Shown: one piece after another, positions 31,101-46,100 of the stretch
Layout of the letters: the number at the start of each line of letters is the position of its first letter
How positions within the stretch are numbered: position 1 is the first letter of the stretch
Source: Ophthalmolycus amberensis
Taxonomy: Eukaryota > Chordata > Actinopteri > Perciformes > Zoarcidae
Assembly (NCBI GenBank): GCA_024529925.1
Contig: JAFEUB010000921.1
Location: 1 to 64,000, forward strand
DNA length: 64,000 bases
Direction of reading: 5' to 3'
Position numbers and translations under genes: made by a program
Notes under the pieces: model-generated
The model's input: only the letters and a program-made list of their open reading frames with translations
The model's database searches: none
What the model was told of the DNA's origin: nothing

Positions 31101-34100
31101 TGAAAGTTGCAGATATTCATGAAAATGACATCAGACTGTGAAATCAACTATCCTGAGCCACTTTTCTGAAGAAAATCTTTGAAACTATGTGGATTTCACA
31201 AAATCCACTTTTGGCCTCCTCTCTGCCTGAAACGCACTTTAAGAGCATAAAAATTTGAAAATGCCAGTAAAGTGCTGAAAGTTGCAGATATTCATGAAAA
31301 TGACATCAGACTGTGAAATCAACTATCCTGAGCCACTTTTCTGAAGAAAATCTTTGAAACTATGTGGATTTCACAAAATCCACTTTTGGCCTCCTCTCTG
31401 CCTGAAACGCACTTTAAGAGCATAAAAATTTGAAAATGCCAGTAAAGTGCTGAAAGTTGCAGATATTCATGAAAATGACATCAGACTGTGAAATCAACTA
31501 TCCTGAGCCACTTTTCTGAAGAAAATCTTTGAAACTATGTGGATTTCACAAAATCCACTTTTGGCCTCCTCTCTGCCTGAAACGCACTTTAAGAGCATAA
31601 AAATTTGAAAATGCCAGTAAAGTGCTGAAAGTTGCAGATATTCATGAAAATGACATCAGACTGTGAAATCAACTATCCTGAGCCACTTTTCTGAAGAAAA
31701 TCTTTGAAACTATGTGGATTTCACAAAATCCACTTTTGGCCTCCTCTCTGCCTGAAACGCACTTTAAGAGCATAAAAAATTGAAAATGCCAGTAAAGTGC
31801 TGAAAGTTGCAGATATTCATGAAAATGACATCAGACTGTGAAATCAACTATCCTGAGCCACTTTTCTGAAGAAAATCTTTGAAACTATGTGGATTTCACA
31901 AAATCCACTTTTGGCCTCCTCTCTGCCTGAAACGCACTTTAAGAGCATAAAAATTTGAAAATGCCAGTAAAGTGCTGAAAGTTGCAGATATTCATGAAAA
32001 TGACATCAGACTGTGAAATCAACTATCCTGAGCCACTTTTCTGAAGAAAATCTTTGAAACTATGTGGATTTCACAAAATCCACTTTTGGCCTCCTCTCTG
32101 CCTGAAACGCACTTTAAGAGCATAAAAATTTGAAAATGCCAGTAAAGTGCTGAAAGTTGCAGATATTCATGAAAATGACATCAGACTGTGAAATCAACTA
32201 TCCTGAGCCACTTTTCTGAAGAAAATCTTTGAAACTATGTGGATTTCACAAAATCCACTTTTGGCCTCCTCTCTGCCTGAAACGCACTTTAAGAGCATAA
32301 AAATTTGAAAATGCCAGTAAAGTGCTGAAAGTTGCAGATATTCATGAAAATGACATCAGACTGTGAAATCAACTATCCTGAGCCACTTTTCTGAAGAAAA
32401 TCTTTGAAACTATGTGGATTTCACAAAATCCACTTTTGGCCTCCTCTCTGCCTGAAACGCACTTTAAGAGCATAAAAATTGAAAATGCCAGTAAAGTGCT
32501 GAAAGTTGCAGATATTCATGAAAATGACATCAGACTGTGAAATCAACTATCCTGAGCCACTTTTCTGAAGAAAATCTTTGAAACTATGTGGATTTCACAA
32601 AATCCACTTTTGGCCTCCTCTCTGCCTGAAACGCACTTTAAGAGCATAAAAATTTGAAAATGCCAGTAAAGTGCTGAAAGTTGCAGATATTCATGAAAAT
32701 GACATCAGACTGTGAAATCAACTATCCTGAGCCACTTTTCTGAAGAAAATCTTTGAAACTATGTGGATTTCACAAAATCCACTTTTGGCCTCCTCTCTGC
32801 CTGAAACGCACTTTAAGAGCATAAAAATTTGAAAATGCCAGTAAAGTGCTGAAAGTTGCAGATATTCATGAAAATGACATCAGACTGTGAAATCAACTAT
32901 CCTGAGCCACTTTTCTGAAGAAAATCTTTGAAACTATGTGGATTTCACAAAATCCACTTTTGGCCTCCTCTCTGCCTGAAACGCACTTTAAGAGCATAAA
33001 AAATTGAAAATGCCAGTAAAGTGCTGAAAGTTGCAGATATTCATGAAAATGACATCAGACTGTGAAATCAACTATCCTGAGCCACTTTTCTGAAGAAAAT
33101 CTTTGAAACTATGTGGATTTCACAAAATCCACTTTTGGCCTCCTCTCTGCCTGAAACGCACTTTAAGAGCATAAAAAATTGAAAATGCCAGTAAAGTGCT
33201 GAAAGTTGCAGATATTCATGAAAATGACATCAGACTGTGAAATCAACTATCCTGAGCCACTTTTCTGAAGAAAATCTTTGAAACTATGTGGATTTCACAA
33301 AATCCACTTTTGGCCTCCTCTCTGCCTGAAACGCACTTTAAGAGCATAAAAATTTGAAAATGCCAGTAAAGTGCTGAAAGTTGCAGATATTCATGAAAAT
33401 GACATCAGACTGTGAAATCAACTATCCTGAGCCACTTTTCTGAAGAAAATCTTTGAAACTATGTGGATTTCACAAAATCCACTTTTGGCCTCCTCTCTGC
33501 CTGAAACGCACTTTAAGAGCATAAAAATTTGAAAATGCCAGTAAAGTGCTGAAAGTTGCAGATATTCATGAAAATGACATCAGACTGTGAAATCAACTAT
33601 CCTGAGCCACTTTTCTGAAGAAAATCTTTGAAACTATGTGGATTTCACAAAATCCACTTTTGGCCTCCTCTCTGCCTGAAACGCACTTTAAGAGCATAAA
33701 AATTTGAAAATGCCAGTAAAGTGCTGAAAGTTGCAGATATTCATGAAAATGACATCAGACTGTGAAATCAACTATCCTGAGCCACTTTTCTGAAGAAAAT
33801 CTTTGAAACTATGTGGATTTCACAAAATCCACTTTTGGCCTCCTCTCTGCCTGAAACGCACTTTAAGAGCATAAAAAATTGAAAATGCCAGTAAAGTGCT
33901 GAAAGTTGCAGATATTCATGAAAATGACATCAGACTGTGAAATCAACTATCCTGAGCCACTTTTCTGAAGAAAATCTTTGAAACTATGTGGATTTCACAA
34001 AATCCACTTTTGGCCTCCTCTCTGCCTGAAACGCACTTTAAGAGCATAAAAAATTGAAAATGCCAGTAAAGTGCTGAAAGTTGCAGATATTCATGAAAAT

Positions 34101-37100
34101 GACATCAGACTGTGAAATCAACTATCCTGAGCCACTTTTCTGAAGAAAATCTTTGAAACTATGTGGATTTCACAAAATCCACTTTTGGCCTCCTCTCTGC
34201 CTGAAACGCACTTTAAGAGCATAAAAAATTGAAAATGCCAGTAAAGTGCTGAAAGTTGCAGATATTCATGAAAATGACATCAGACTGTGAAATCAACTAT
34301 CCTGAGCCACTTTTCTGAAGAAAATCTTTGAAACTATGTGGATTTCACAAAATCCACTTTTGGCCTCCTCTCTGCCTGAAACGCACTTTAAGAGCATAAA
34401 AAATTGAAAATGCCAGTAAAGTGCTGAAAGTTGCAGATATTCATGAAAATGACATCAGACTGTGAAATCAACTATCCTGAGCCACTTTTCTGAAGAAAAT
34501 CTTTGAAACTATGTGGATTTCACAAAATCCACTTTTGGCCTCCTCTCTGCCTGAAACGCACTTTAAGAGCATAAAAATTTGAAAATGCCAGTAAAGTGCT
34601 GAAAGTTGCAGATATTCATGAAAATGACATCAGACTGTGAAATCAACTATCCTGAGCCACTTTTCTGAAGAAAATCTTTGAAACTATGTGGATTTCACAA
34701 AATCCACTTTTGGCCTCCTCTCTGCCTGAAACGCACTTTAAGAGCATAAAAATTTGAAAATGCCAGTAAAGTGCTGAAAGTTGCAGATATTCATGAAAAT
34801 GACATCAGACTGTGAAATCAACTATCCTGAGCCACTTTTCTGAAGAAAATCTTTGAAACTATGTGGATTTCACAAAATCCACTTTTGGCCTCCTCTCTGC
34901 CTGAAACGCACTTTAAGAGCATAAAAAATTGAAAATGCCAGTAAAGTGCTGAAAGTTGCAGATATTCATGAAAATGACATCAGACTGTGAAATCAACTAT
35001 CCTGAGCCACTTTTCTGAAGAAAATCTTTGAAACTATGTGGATTTCACAAAATCCACTTTTGGCCTCCTCTCTGCCTGAAACGCACTTTAAGAGCATAAA
35101 AAATTGAAAATGCCAGTAAAGTGCTGAAAGTTGCAGATATTCATGAAAATGACATCAGACTGTGAAATCAACTATCCTGAGCCACTTTTCTGAAGAAAAT
35201 CTTTGAAACTATGTGGATTTCACAAAATCCACTTTTGGCCTCCTCTCTGCCTGAAACGCACTTTAAGAGCATAAAAAATTGAAAATGCCAGTAAAGTGCT
35301 GAAAGTTGCAGATATTCATGAAAATGACATCAGACTGTGAAATCAACTATCCTGAGCCACTTTTCTGAAGAAAATCTTTGAAACTATGTGGATTTCACAA
35401 AATCCACTTTTGGCCTCCTCTCTGCCTGAAACGCACTTTAAGAGCATAAAAATTGAAAATGCCAGTAAAGTGCTGAAAGTTGCAGATATTCATGAAAATG
35501 ACATCAGACTGTGAAATCAACTATCCTGAGCCACTTTTCTGAAGAAAATCTTTGAAACTATGTGGATTTCACAAAATCCACTTTTGGCCTCCTCTCTGCC
35601 TGAAACGCACTTTAAGAGCATAAAAAATTGAAAATGCCAGTAAAGTGCTGAAAGTTGCAGATATTCATGAAAATGACATCAGACTGTGAAATCAACTATC
35701 CTGAGCCACTTTTCTGAAGAAAATCTTTGAAACTATGTGGATTTCACAAAATCCACTTTTGGCCTCCTCTCTGCCTGAAACGCACTTTAAGAGCATAAAA
35801 AATTGAAAATGCCAGTAAAGTGCTGAAAGTTGCAGATATTCATGAAAATGACATCAGACTGTGAAATCAACTATCCTGAGCCACTTTTCTGAAGAAAATC
35901 TTTGAAACTATGTGGATTTCACAAAATCCACTTTTGGCCTCCTCTCTGCCTGAAACGCACTTTAAGAGCATAAAAAATTGAAAATGCCAGTAAAGTGCTG
36001 AAAGTTGCAGATATTCATGAAAATGACATCAGACTGTGAAATCAACTATCCTGAGCCACTTTTCTGAAGAAAATCTTTGAAACTATGTGGATTTCACAAA
36101 ATCCACTTTTGGCCTCCTCTCTGCCTGAAACGCACTTTAAGAGCATAAAAAATTGAAAATGCCAGTAAAGTGCTGAAAGTTGCAGATATTCATGAAAATG
36201 ACATCAGACTGTGAAATCAACTATCCTGAGCCACTTTTCTGAAGAAAATCTTTGAAACTATGTGGATTTCACAAAATCCACTTTTGGCCTCCTCTCTGCC
36301 TGAAACGCACTTTAAGAGCATAAAAATTTGAAAATGCCAGTAAAGTGCTGAAAGTTGCAGATATTCATGAAAATGACATCAGACTGTGAAATCAACTATC
36401 CTGAGCCACTTTTCTGAAGAAAATCTTTGAAACTATGTGGATTTCACAAAATCCACTTTTGGCCTCCTCTCTGCCTGAAACGCACTTTAAGAGCATAAAA
36501 AATTGAAAATGCCAGTAAAGTGCTGAAAGTTGCAGATATTCATGAAAATGACATCAGACTGTGAAATCAACTATCCTGAGCCACTTTTCTGAAGAAAATC
36601 TTTGAAACTATGTGGATTTCACAAAATCCACTTTTGGCCTCCTCTCTGCCTGAAACGCACTTTAAGAGCATAAAAAATTGAAAATGCCAGTAAAGTGCTG
36701 AAAGTTGCAGATATTCATGAAAATGACATCAGACTGTGAAATCAACTATCCTGAGCCACTTTTCTGAAGAAAATCTTTGAAACTATGTGGATTTCACAAA
36801 ATCCACTTTTGGCCTCCTCTCTGCCTGAAACGCACTTTAAGAGCATAAAAAATTGAAAATGCCAGTAAAGTGCTGAAAGTTGCAGATATTCATGAAAATG
36901 ACATCAGACTGTGAAATCAACTATCCTGAGCCACTTTTCTGAAGAAAATCTTTGAAACTATGTGGATTTCACAAAATCCACTTTTGGCCTCCTCTCTGCC
37001 TGAAACGCACTTTAAGAGCATAAAAAATTGAAAATGCCAGTAAAGTGCTGAAAGTTGCAGATATTCATGAAAATGACATCAGACTGTGAAATCAACTATC

Positions 37101-40100
37101 CTGAGCCACTTTTCTGAAGAAAATCTTTGAAACTATGTGGATTTCACAAAATCCACTTTTGGCCTCCTCTCTGCCTGAAACGCACTTTAAGAGCATAAAA
37201 ATTTGAAAATGCCAGTAAAGTGCTGAAAGTTGCAGATATTCATGAAAATGACATCAGACTGTGAAATCAACTATCCTGAGCCACTTTTCTGAAGAAAATC
37301 TTTGAAACTATGTGGATTTCACAAAATCCACTTTTGGCCTCCTCTCTGCCTGAAACGCACTTTAAGAGCATAAAAAATTGAAAATGCCAGTAAAGTGCTG
37401 AAAGTTGCAGATATTCATGAAAATGACATCAGACTGTGAAATCAACTATCCTGAGCCACTTTTCTGAAGAAAATCTTTGAAACTATGTGGATTTCACAAA
37501 ATCCACTTTTGGCCTCCTCTCTGCCTGAAACGCACTTTAAGAGCATAAAAATTGAAAATGCCAGTAAAGTGCTGAAAGTTGCAGATATTCATGAAAATGA
37601 CATCAGACTGTGAAATCAACTATCCTGAGCCACTTTTCTGAAGAAAATCTTTGAAACTATGTGGATTTCACAAAATCCACTTTTGGCCTCCTCTCTGCCT
37701 GAAACGCACTTTAAGAGCATAAAAATTTGAAAATGCCAGTAAAGTGCTGAAAGTTGCAGATATTCATGAAAATGACATCAGACTGTGAAATCAACTATCC
37801 TGAGCCACTTTTCTGAAGAAAATCTTTGAAACTATGTGGATTTCACAAAATCCACTTTTGGCCTCCTCTCTGCCTGAAACGCACTTTAAGAGCATAAAAA
37901 TTTGAAAATGCCAGTAAAGTGCTGAAAGTTGCAGATATTCATGAAAATGACATCAGACTGTGAAATCAACTATCCTGAGCCACTTTTCTGAAGAAAATCT
38001 TTGAAACTATGTGGATTTCACAAAATCCACTTTTGGCCTCCTCTCTGCCTGAAACGCACTTTAAGAGCATAAAAATTGAAAATGCCAGTAAAGTGCTGAA
38101 AGTTGCAGATATTCATGAAAATGACATCAGACTGTGAAATCAACTATCCTGAGCCACTTTTCTGAAGAAAATCTTTGAAACTATGTGGATTTCACAAAAT
38201 CCACTTTTGGCCTCCTCTCTGCCTGAAACGCACTTTAAGAGCATAAAAAATTGAAAATGCCAGTAAAGTGCTGAAAGTTGCAGATATTCATGAAAATGAC
38301 ATCAGACTGTGAAATCAACTATCCTGAGCCACTTTTCTGAAGAAAATCTTTGAAACTATGTGGATTTCACAAAATCCACTTTTGGCCTCCTCTCTGCCTG
38401 AAACGCACTTTAAGAGCATAAAAAATTGAAAATGCCAGTAAAGTGCTGAAAGTTGCAGATATTCATGAAAATGACATCAGACTGTGAAATCAACTATCCT
38501 GAGCCACTTTTCTGAAGAAAATCTTTGAAACTATGTGGATTTCACAAAATCCACTTTTGGCCTCCTCTCTGCCTGAAACGCACTTTAAGAGCATAAAAAA
38601 TTGAAAATGCCAGTAAAGTGCTGAAAGTTGCAGATATTCATGAAAATGACATCAGACTGTGAAATCAACTATCCTGAGCCACTTTTCTGAAGAAAATCTT
38701 TGAAACTATGTGGATTTCACAAAATCCACTTTTGGCCTCCTCTCTGCCTGAAACGCACTTTAAGAGCATAAAAAATTGAAAATGCCAGTAAAGTGCTGAA
38801 AGTTGCAGATATTCATGAAAATGACATCAGACTGTGAAATCAACTATCCTGAGCCACTTTTCTGAAGAAAATCTTTGAAACTATGTGGATTTCACAAAAT
38901 CCACTTTTGGCCTCCTCTCTGCCTGAAACGCACTTTAAGAGCATAAAAAATTGAAAATGCCAGTAAAGTGCTGAAAGTTGCAGATATTCATGAAAATGAC
39001 ATCAGACTGTGAAATCAACTATCCTGAGCCACTTTTCTGAAGAAAATCTTTGAAACTATGTGGATTTCACAAAATCCACTTTTGGCCTCCTCTCTGCCTG
39101 AAACGCACTTTAAGAGCATAAAAAATTGAAAATGCCAGTAAAGTGCTGAAAGTTGCAGATATTCATGAAAATGACATCAGACTGTGAAATCAACTATCCT
39201 GAGCCACTTTTCTGAAGAAAATCTTTGAAACTATGTGGATTTCACAAAATCCACTTTTGGCCTCCTCTCTGCCTGAAACGCACTTTAAGAGCATAAAAAT
39301 TTGAAAATGCCAGTAAAGTGCTGAAAGTTGCAGATATTCATGAAAATGACATCAGACTGTGAAATCAACTATCCTGAGCCACTTTTCTGAAGAAAATCTT
39401 TGAAACTATGTGGATTTCACAAAATCCACTTTTGGCCTCCTCTCTGCCTGAAACGCACTTTAAGAGCATAAAAAATTGAAAATGCCAGTAAAGTGCTGAA
39501 AGTTGCAGATATTCATGAAAATGACATCAGACTGTGAAATCAACTATCCTGAGCCACTTTTCTGAAGAAAATCTTTGAAACTATGTGGATTTCACAAAAT
39601 CCACTTTTGGCCTCCTCTCTGCCTGAAACGCACTTTAAGAGCATAAAAAATTGAAAATGCCAGTAAAGTGCTGAAAGTTGCAGATATTCATGAAAATGAC
39701 ATCAGACTGTGAAATCAACTATCCTGAGCCACTTTTCTGAAGAAAATCTTTGAAACTATGTGGATTTCACAAAATCCACTTTTGGCCTCCTCTCTGCCTG
39801 AAACGCACTTTAAGAGCATAAAAATTGAAAATGCCAGTAAAGTGCTGAAAGTTGCAGATATTCATGAAAATGACATCAGACTGTGAAATCAACTATCCTG
39901 AGCCACTTTTCTGAAGAAAATCTTTGAAACTATGTGGATTTCACAAAATCCACTTTTGGCCTCCTCTCTGCCTGAAACGCACTTTAAGAGCATAAAAAAT
40001 TGAAAATGCCAGTAAAGTGCTGAAAGTTGCAGATATTCATGAAAATGACATCAGACTGTGAAATCAACTATCCTGAGCCACTTTTCTGAAGAAAATCTTT

Positions 40101-43100
40101 GAAACTATGTGGATTTCACAAAATCCACTTTTGGCCTCCTCTCTGCCTGAAACGCACTTTAAGAGCATAAAAAATTGAAAATGCCAGTAAAGTGCTGAAA
40201 GTTGCAGATATTCATGAAAATGACATCAGACTGTGAAATCAACTATCCTGAGCCACTTTTCTGAAGAAAATCTTTGAAACTATGTGGATTTCACAAAATC
40301 CACTTTTGGCCTCCTCTCTGCCTGAAACGCACTTTAAGAGCATAAAAAATTGAAAATGCCAGTAAAGTGCTGAAAGTTGCAGATATTCATGAAAATGACA
40401 TCAGACTGTGAAATCAACTATCCTGAGCCACTTTTCTGAAGAAAATCTTTGAAACTATGTGGATTTCACAAAATCCACTTTTGGCCTCCTCTCTGCCTGA
40501 AACGCACTTTAAGAGCATAAAAAATTGAAAATGCCAGTAAAGTGCTGAAAGTTGCAGATATTCATGAAAATGACATCAGACTGTGAAATCAACTATCCTG
40601 AGCCACTTTTCTGAAGAAAATCTTTGAAACTATGTGGATTTCACAAAATCCACTTTTGGCCTCCTCTCTGCCTGAAACGCACTTTAAGAGCATAAAAAAT
40701 TGAAAATGCCAGTAAAGTGCTGAAAGTTGCAGATATTCATGAAAATGACATCAGACTGTGAAATCAACTATCCTGAGCCACTTTTCTGAAGAAAATCTTT
40801 GAAACTATGTGGATTTCACAAAATCCACTTTTGGCCTCCTCTCTGCCTGAAACGCACTTTAAGAGCATAAAAATTTGAAAATGCCAGTAAAGTGCTGAAA
40901 GTTGCAGATATTCATGAAAATGACATCAGACTGTGAAATCAACTATCCTGAGCCACTTTTCTGAAGAAAATCTTTGAAACTATGTGGATTTCACAAAATC
41001 CACTTTTGGCCTCCTCTCTGCCTGAAACGCACTTTAAGAGCATAAAAAATTGAAAATGCCAGTAAAGTGCTGAAAGTTGCAGATATTCATGAAAATGACA
41101 TCAGACTGTGAAATCAACTATCCTGAGCCACTTTTCTGAAGAAAATCTTTGAAACTATGTGGATTTCACAAAATCCACTTTTGGCCTCCTCTCTGCCTGA
41201 AACGCACTTTAAGAGCATAAAAATTTGAAAATGCCAGTAAAGTGCTGAAAGTTGCAGATATTCATGAAAATGACATCAGACTGTGAAATCAACTATCCTG
41301 AGCCACTTTTCTGAAGAAAATCTTTGAAACTATGTGGATTTCACAAAATCCACTTTTGGCCTCCTCTCTGCCTGAAACGCACTTTAAGAGCATAAAAATT
41401 GAAAATGCCAGTAAAGTGCTGAAAGTTGCAGATATTCATGAAAATGACATCAGACTGTGAAATCAACTATCCTGAGCCACTTTTCTGAAGAAAATCTTTG
41501 AAACTATGTGGATTTCACAAAATCCACTTTTGGCCTCCTCTCTGCCTGAAACGCACTTTAAGAGCATAAAAATTGAAAATGCCAGTAAAGTGCTGAAAGT
41601 TGCAGATATTCATGAAAATGACATCAGACTGTGAAATCAACTATCCTGAGCCACTTTTCTGAAGAAAATCTTTGAAACTATGTGGATTTCACAAAATCCA
41701 CTTTTGGCCTCCTCTCTGCCTGAAACGCACTTTAAGAGCATAAAAATTTGAAAATGCCAGTAAAGTGCTGAAAGTTGCAGATATTCATGAAAATGACATC
41801 AGACTGTGAAATCAACTATCCTGAGCCACTTTTCTGAAGAAAATCTTTGAAACTATGTGGATTTCACAAAATCCACTTTTGGCCTCCTCTCTGCCTGAAA
41901 CGCACTTTAAGAGCATAAAAAATTGAAAATGCCAGTAAAGTGCTGAAAGTTGCAGATATTCATGAAAATGACATCAGACTGTGAAATCAACTATCCTGAG
42001 CCACTTTTCTGAAGAAAATCTTTGAAACTATGTGGATTTCACAAAATCCACTTTTGGCCTCCTCTCTGCCTGAAACGCACTTTAAGAGCATAAAAAATTG
42101 AAAATGCCAGTAAAGTGCTGAAAGTTGCAGATATTCATGAAAATGACATCAGACTGTGAAATCAACTATCCTGAGCCACTTTTCTGAAGAAAATCTTTGA
42201 AACTATGTGGATTTCACAAAATCCACTTTTGGCCTCCTCTCTGCCTGAAACGCACTTTAAGAGCATAAAAAATTGAAAATGCCAGTAAAGTGCTGAAAGT
42301 TGCAGATATTCATGAAAATGACATCAGACTGTGAAATCAACTATCCTGAGCCACTTTTCTGAAGAAAATCTTTGAAACTATGTGGATTTCACAAAATCCA
42401 CTTTTGGCCTCCTCTCTGCCTGAAACGCACTTTAAGAGCATAAAAATTTGAAAATGCCAGTAAAGTGCTGAAAGTTGCAGATATTCATGAAAATGACATC
42501 AGACTGTGAAATCAACTATCCTGAGCCACTTTTCTGAAGAAAATCTTTGAAACTATGTGGATTTCACAAAATCCACTTTTGGCCTCCTCTCTGCCTGAAA
42601 CGCACTTTAAGAGCATAAAAAATTGAAAATGCCAGTAAAGTGCTGAAAGTTGCAGATATTCATGAAAATGACATCAGACTGTGAAATCAACTATCCTGAG
42701 CCACTTTTCTGAAGAAAATCTTTGAAACTATGTGGATTTCACAAAATCCACTTTTGGCCTCCTCTCTGCCTGAAACGCACTTTAAGAGCATAAAAATTGA
42801 AAATGCCAGTAAAGTGCTGAAAGTTGCAGATATTCATGAAAATGACATCAGACTGTGAAATCAACTATCCTGAGCCACTTTTCTGAAGAAAATCTTTGAA
42901 ACTATGTGGATTTCACAAAATCCACTTTTGGCCTCCTCTCTGCCTGAAACGCACTTTAAGAGCATAAAAATTTGAAAATGCCAGTAAAGTGCTGAAAGTT
43001 GCAGATATTCATGAAAATGACATCAGACTGTGAAATCAACTATCCTGAGCCACTTTTCTGAAGAAAATCTTTGAAACTATGTGGATTTCACAAAATCCAC

Positions 43101-46100
43101 TTTTGGCCTCCTCTCTGCCTGAAACGCACTTTAAGAGCATAAAAATTTGAAAATGCCAGTAAAGTGCTGAAAGTTGCAGATATTCATGAAAATGACATCA
43201 GACTGTGAAATCAACTATCCTGAGCCACTTTTCTGAAGAAAATCTTTGAAACTATGTGGATTTCACAAAATCCACTTTTGGCCTCCTCTCTGCCTGAAAC
43301 GCACTTTAAGAGCATAAAAAATTGAAAATGCCAGTAAAGTGCTGAAAGTTGCAGATATTCATGAAAATGACATCAGACTGTGAAATCAACTATCCTGAGC
43401 CACTTTTCTGAAGAAAATCTTTGAAACTATGTGGATTTCACAAAATCCACTTTTGGCCTCCTCTCTGCCTGAAACGCACTTTAAGAGCATAAAAATTGAA
43501 AATGCCAGTAAAGTGCTGAAAGTTGCAGATATTCATGAAAATGACATCAGACTGTGAAATCAACTATCCTGAGCCACTTTTCTGAAGAAAATCTTTGAAA
43601 CTATGTGGATTTCACAAAATCCACTTTTGGCCTCCTCTCTGCCTGAAACGCACTTTAAGAGCATAAAAAATTGAAAATGCCAGTAAAGTGCTGAAAGTTG
43701 CAGATATTCATGAAAATGACATCAGACTGTGAAATCAACTATCCTGAGCCACTTTTCTGAAGAAAATCTTTGAAACTATGTGGATTTCACAAAATCCACT
43801 TTTGGCCTCCTCTCTGCCTGAAACGCACTTTAAGAGCATAAAAAATTGAAAATGCCAGTAAAGTGCTGAAAGTTGCAGATATTCATGAAAATGACATCAG
43901 ACTGTGAAATCAACTATCCTGAGCCACTTTTCTGAAGAAAATCTTTGAAACTATGTGGATTTCACAAAATCCACTTTTGGCCTCCTCTCTGCCTGAAACG
44001 CACTTTAAGAGCATAAAAATTGAAAATGCCAGTAAAGTGCTGAAAGTTGCAGATATTCATGAAAATGACATCAGACTGTGAAATCAACTATCCTGAGCCA
44101 CTTTTCTGAAGAAAATCTTTGAAACTATGTGGATTTCACAAAATCCACTTTTGGCCTCCTCTCTGCCTGAAACGCACTTTAAGAGCATAAAAATTTGAAA
44201 ATGCCAGTAAAGTGCTGAAAGTTGCAGATATTCATGAAAATGACATCAGACTGTGAAATCAACTATCCTGAGCCACTTTTCTGAAGAAAATCTTTGAAAC
44301 TATGTGGATTTCACAAAATCCACTTTTGGCCTCCTCTCTGCCTGAAACGCACTTTAAGAGCATAAAAAATTGAAAATGCCAGTAAAGTGCTGAAAGTTGC
44401 AGATATTCATGAAAATGACATCAGACTGTGAAATCAACTATCCTGAGCCACTTTTCTGAAGAAAATCTTTGAAACTATGTGGATTTCACAAAATCCACTT
44501 TTGGCCTCCTCTCTGCCTGAAACGCACTTTAAGAGCATAAAAAATTGAAAATGCCAGTAAAGTGCTGAAAGTTGCAGATATTCATGAAAATGACATCAGA
44601 CTGTGAAATCAACTATCCTGAGCCACTTTTCTGAAGAAAATCTTTGAAACTATGTGGATTTCACAAAATCCACTTTTGGCCTCCTCTCTGCCTGAAACGC
44701 ACTTTAAGAGCATAAAAATTGAAAATGCCAGTAAAGTGCTGAAAGTTGCAGATATTCATGAAAATGACATCAGACTGTGAAATCAACTATCCTGAGCCAC
44801 TTTTCTGAAGAAAATCTTTGAAACTATGTGGATTTCACAAAATCCACTTTTGGCCTCCTCTCTGCCTGAAACGCACTTTAAGAGCATAAAAATTGAAAAT
44901 GCCAGTAAAGTGCTGAAAGTTGCAGATATTCATGAAAATGACATCAGACTGTGAAATCAACTATCCTGAGCCACTTTTCTGAAGAAAATCTTTGAAACTA
45001 TGTGGATTTCACAAAATCCACTTTTGGCCTCCTCTCTGCCTGAAACGCACTTTAAGAGCATAAAAATTTGAAAATGCCAGTAAAGTGCTGAAAGTTGCAG
45101 ATATTCATGAAAATGACATCAGACTGTGAAATCAACTATCCTGAGCCACTTTTCTGAAGAAAATCTTTGAAACTATGTGGATTTCACAAAATCCACTTTT
45201 GGCCTCCTCTCTGCCTGAAACGCACTTTAAGAGCATAAAAAATTGAAAATGCCAGTAAAGTGCTGAAAGTTGCAGATATTCATGAAAATGACATCAGACT
45301 GTGAAATCAACTATCCTGAGCCACTTTTCTGAAGAAAATCTTTGAAACTATGTGGATTTCACAAAATCCACTTTTGGCCTCCTCTCTGCCTGAAACGCAC
45401 TTTAAGAGCATAAAAATTGAAAATGCCAGTAAAGTGCTGAAAGTTGCAGATATTCATGAAAATGACATCAGACTGTGAAATCAACTATCCTGAGCCACTT
45501 TTCTGAAGAAAATCTTTGAAACTATGTGGATTTCACAAAATCCACTTTTGGCCTCCTCTCTGCCTGAAACGCACTTTAAGAGCATAAAAAATTGAAAATG
45601 CCAGTAAAGTGCTGAAAGTTGCAGATATTCATGAAAATGACATCAGACTGTGAAATCAACTATCCTGAGCCACTTTTCTGAAGAAAATCTTTGAAACTAT
45701 GTGGATTTCACAAAATCCACTTTTGGCCTCCTCTCTGCCTGAAACGCACTTTAAGAGCATAAAAAATTGAAAATGCCAGTAAAGTGCTGAAAGTTGCAGA
45801 TATTCATGAAAATGACATCAGACTGTGAAATCAACTATCCTGAGCCACTTTTCTGAAGAAAATCTTTGAAACTATGTGGATTTCACAAAATCCACTTTTG
45901 GCCTCCTCTCTGCCTGAAACGCACTTTAAGAGCATAAAAAATTGAAAATGCCAGTAAAGTGCTGAAAGTTGCAGATATTCATGAAAATGACATCAGACTG
46001 TGAAATCAACTATCCTGAGCCACTTTTCTGAAGAAAATCTTTGAAACTATGTGGATTTCACAAAATCCACTTTTGGCCTCCTCTCTGCCTGAAACGCACT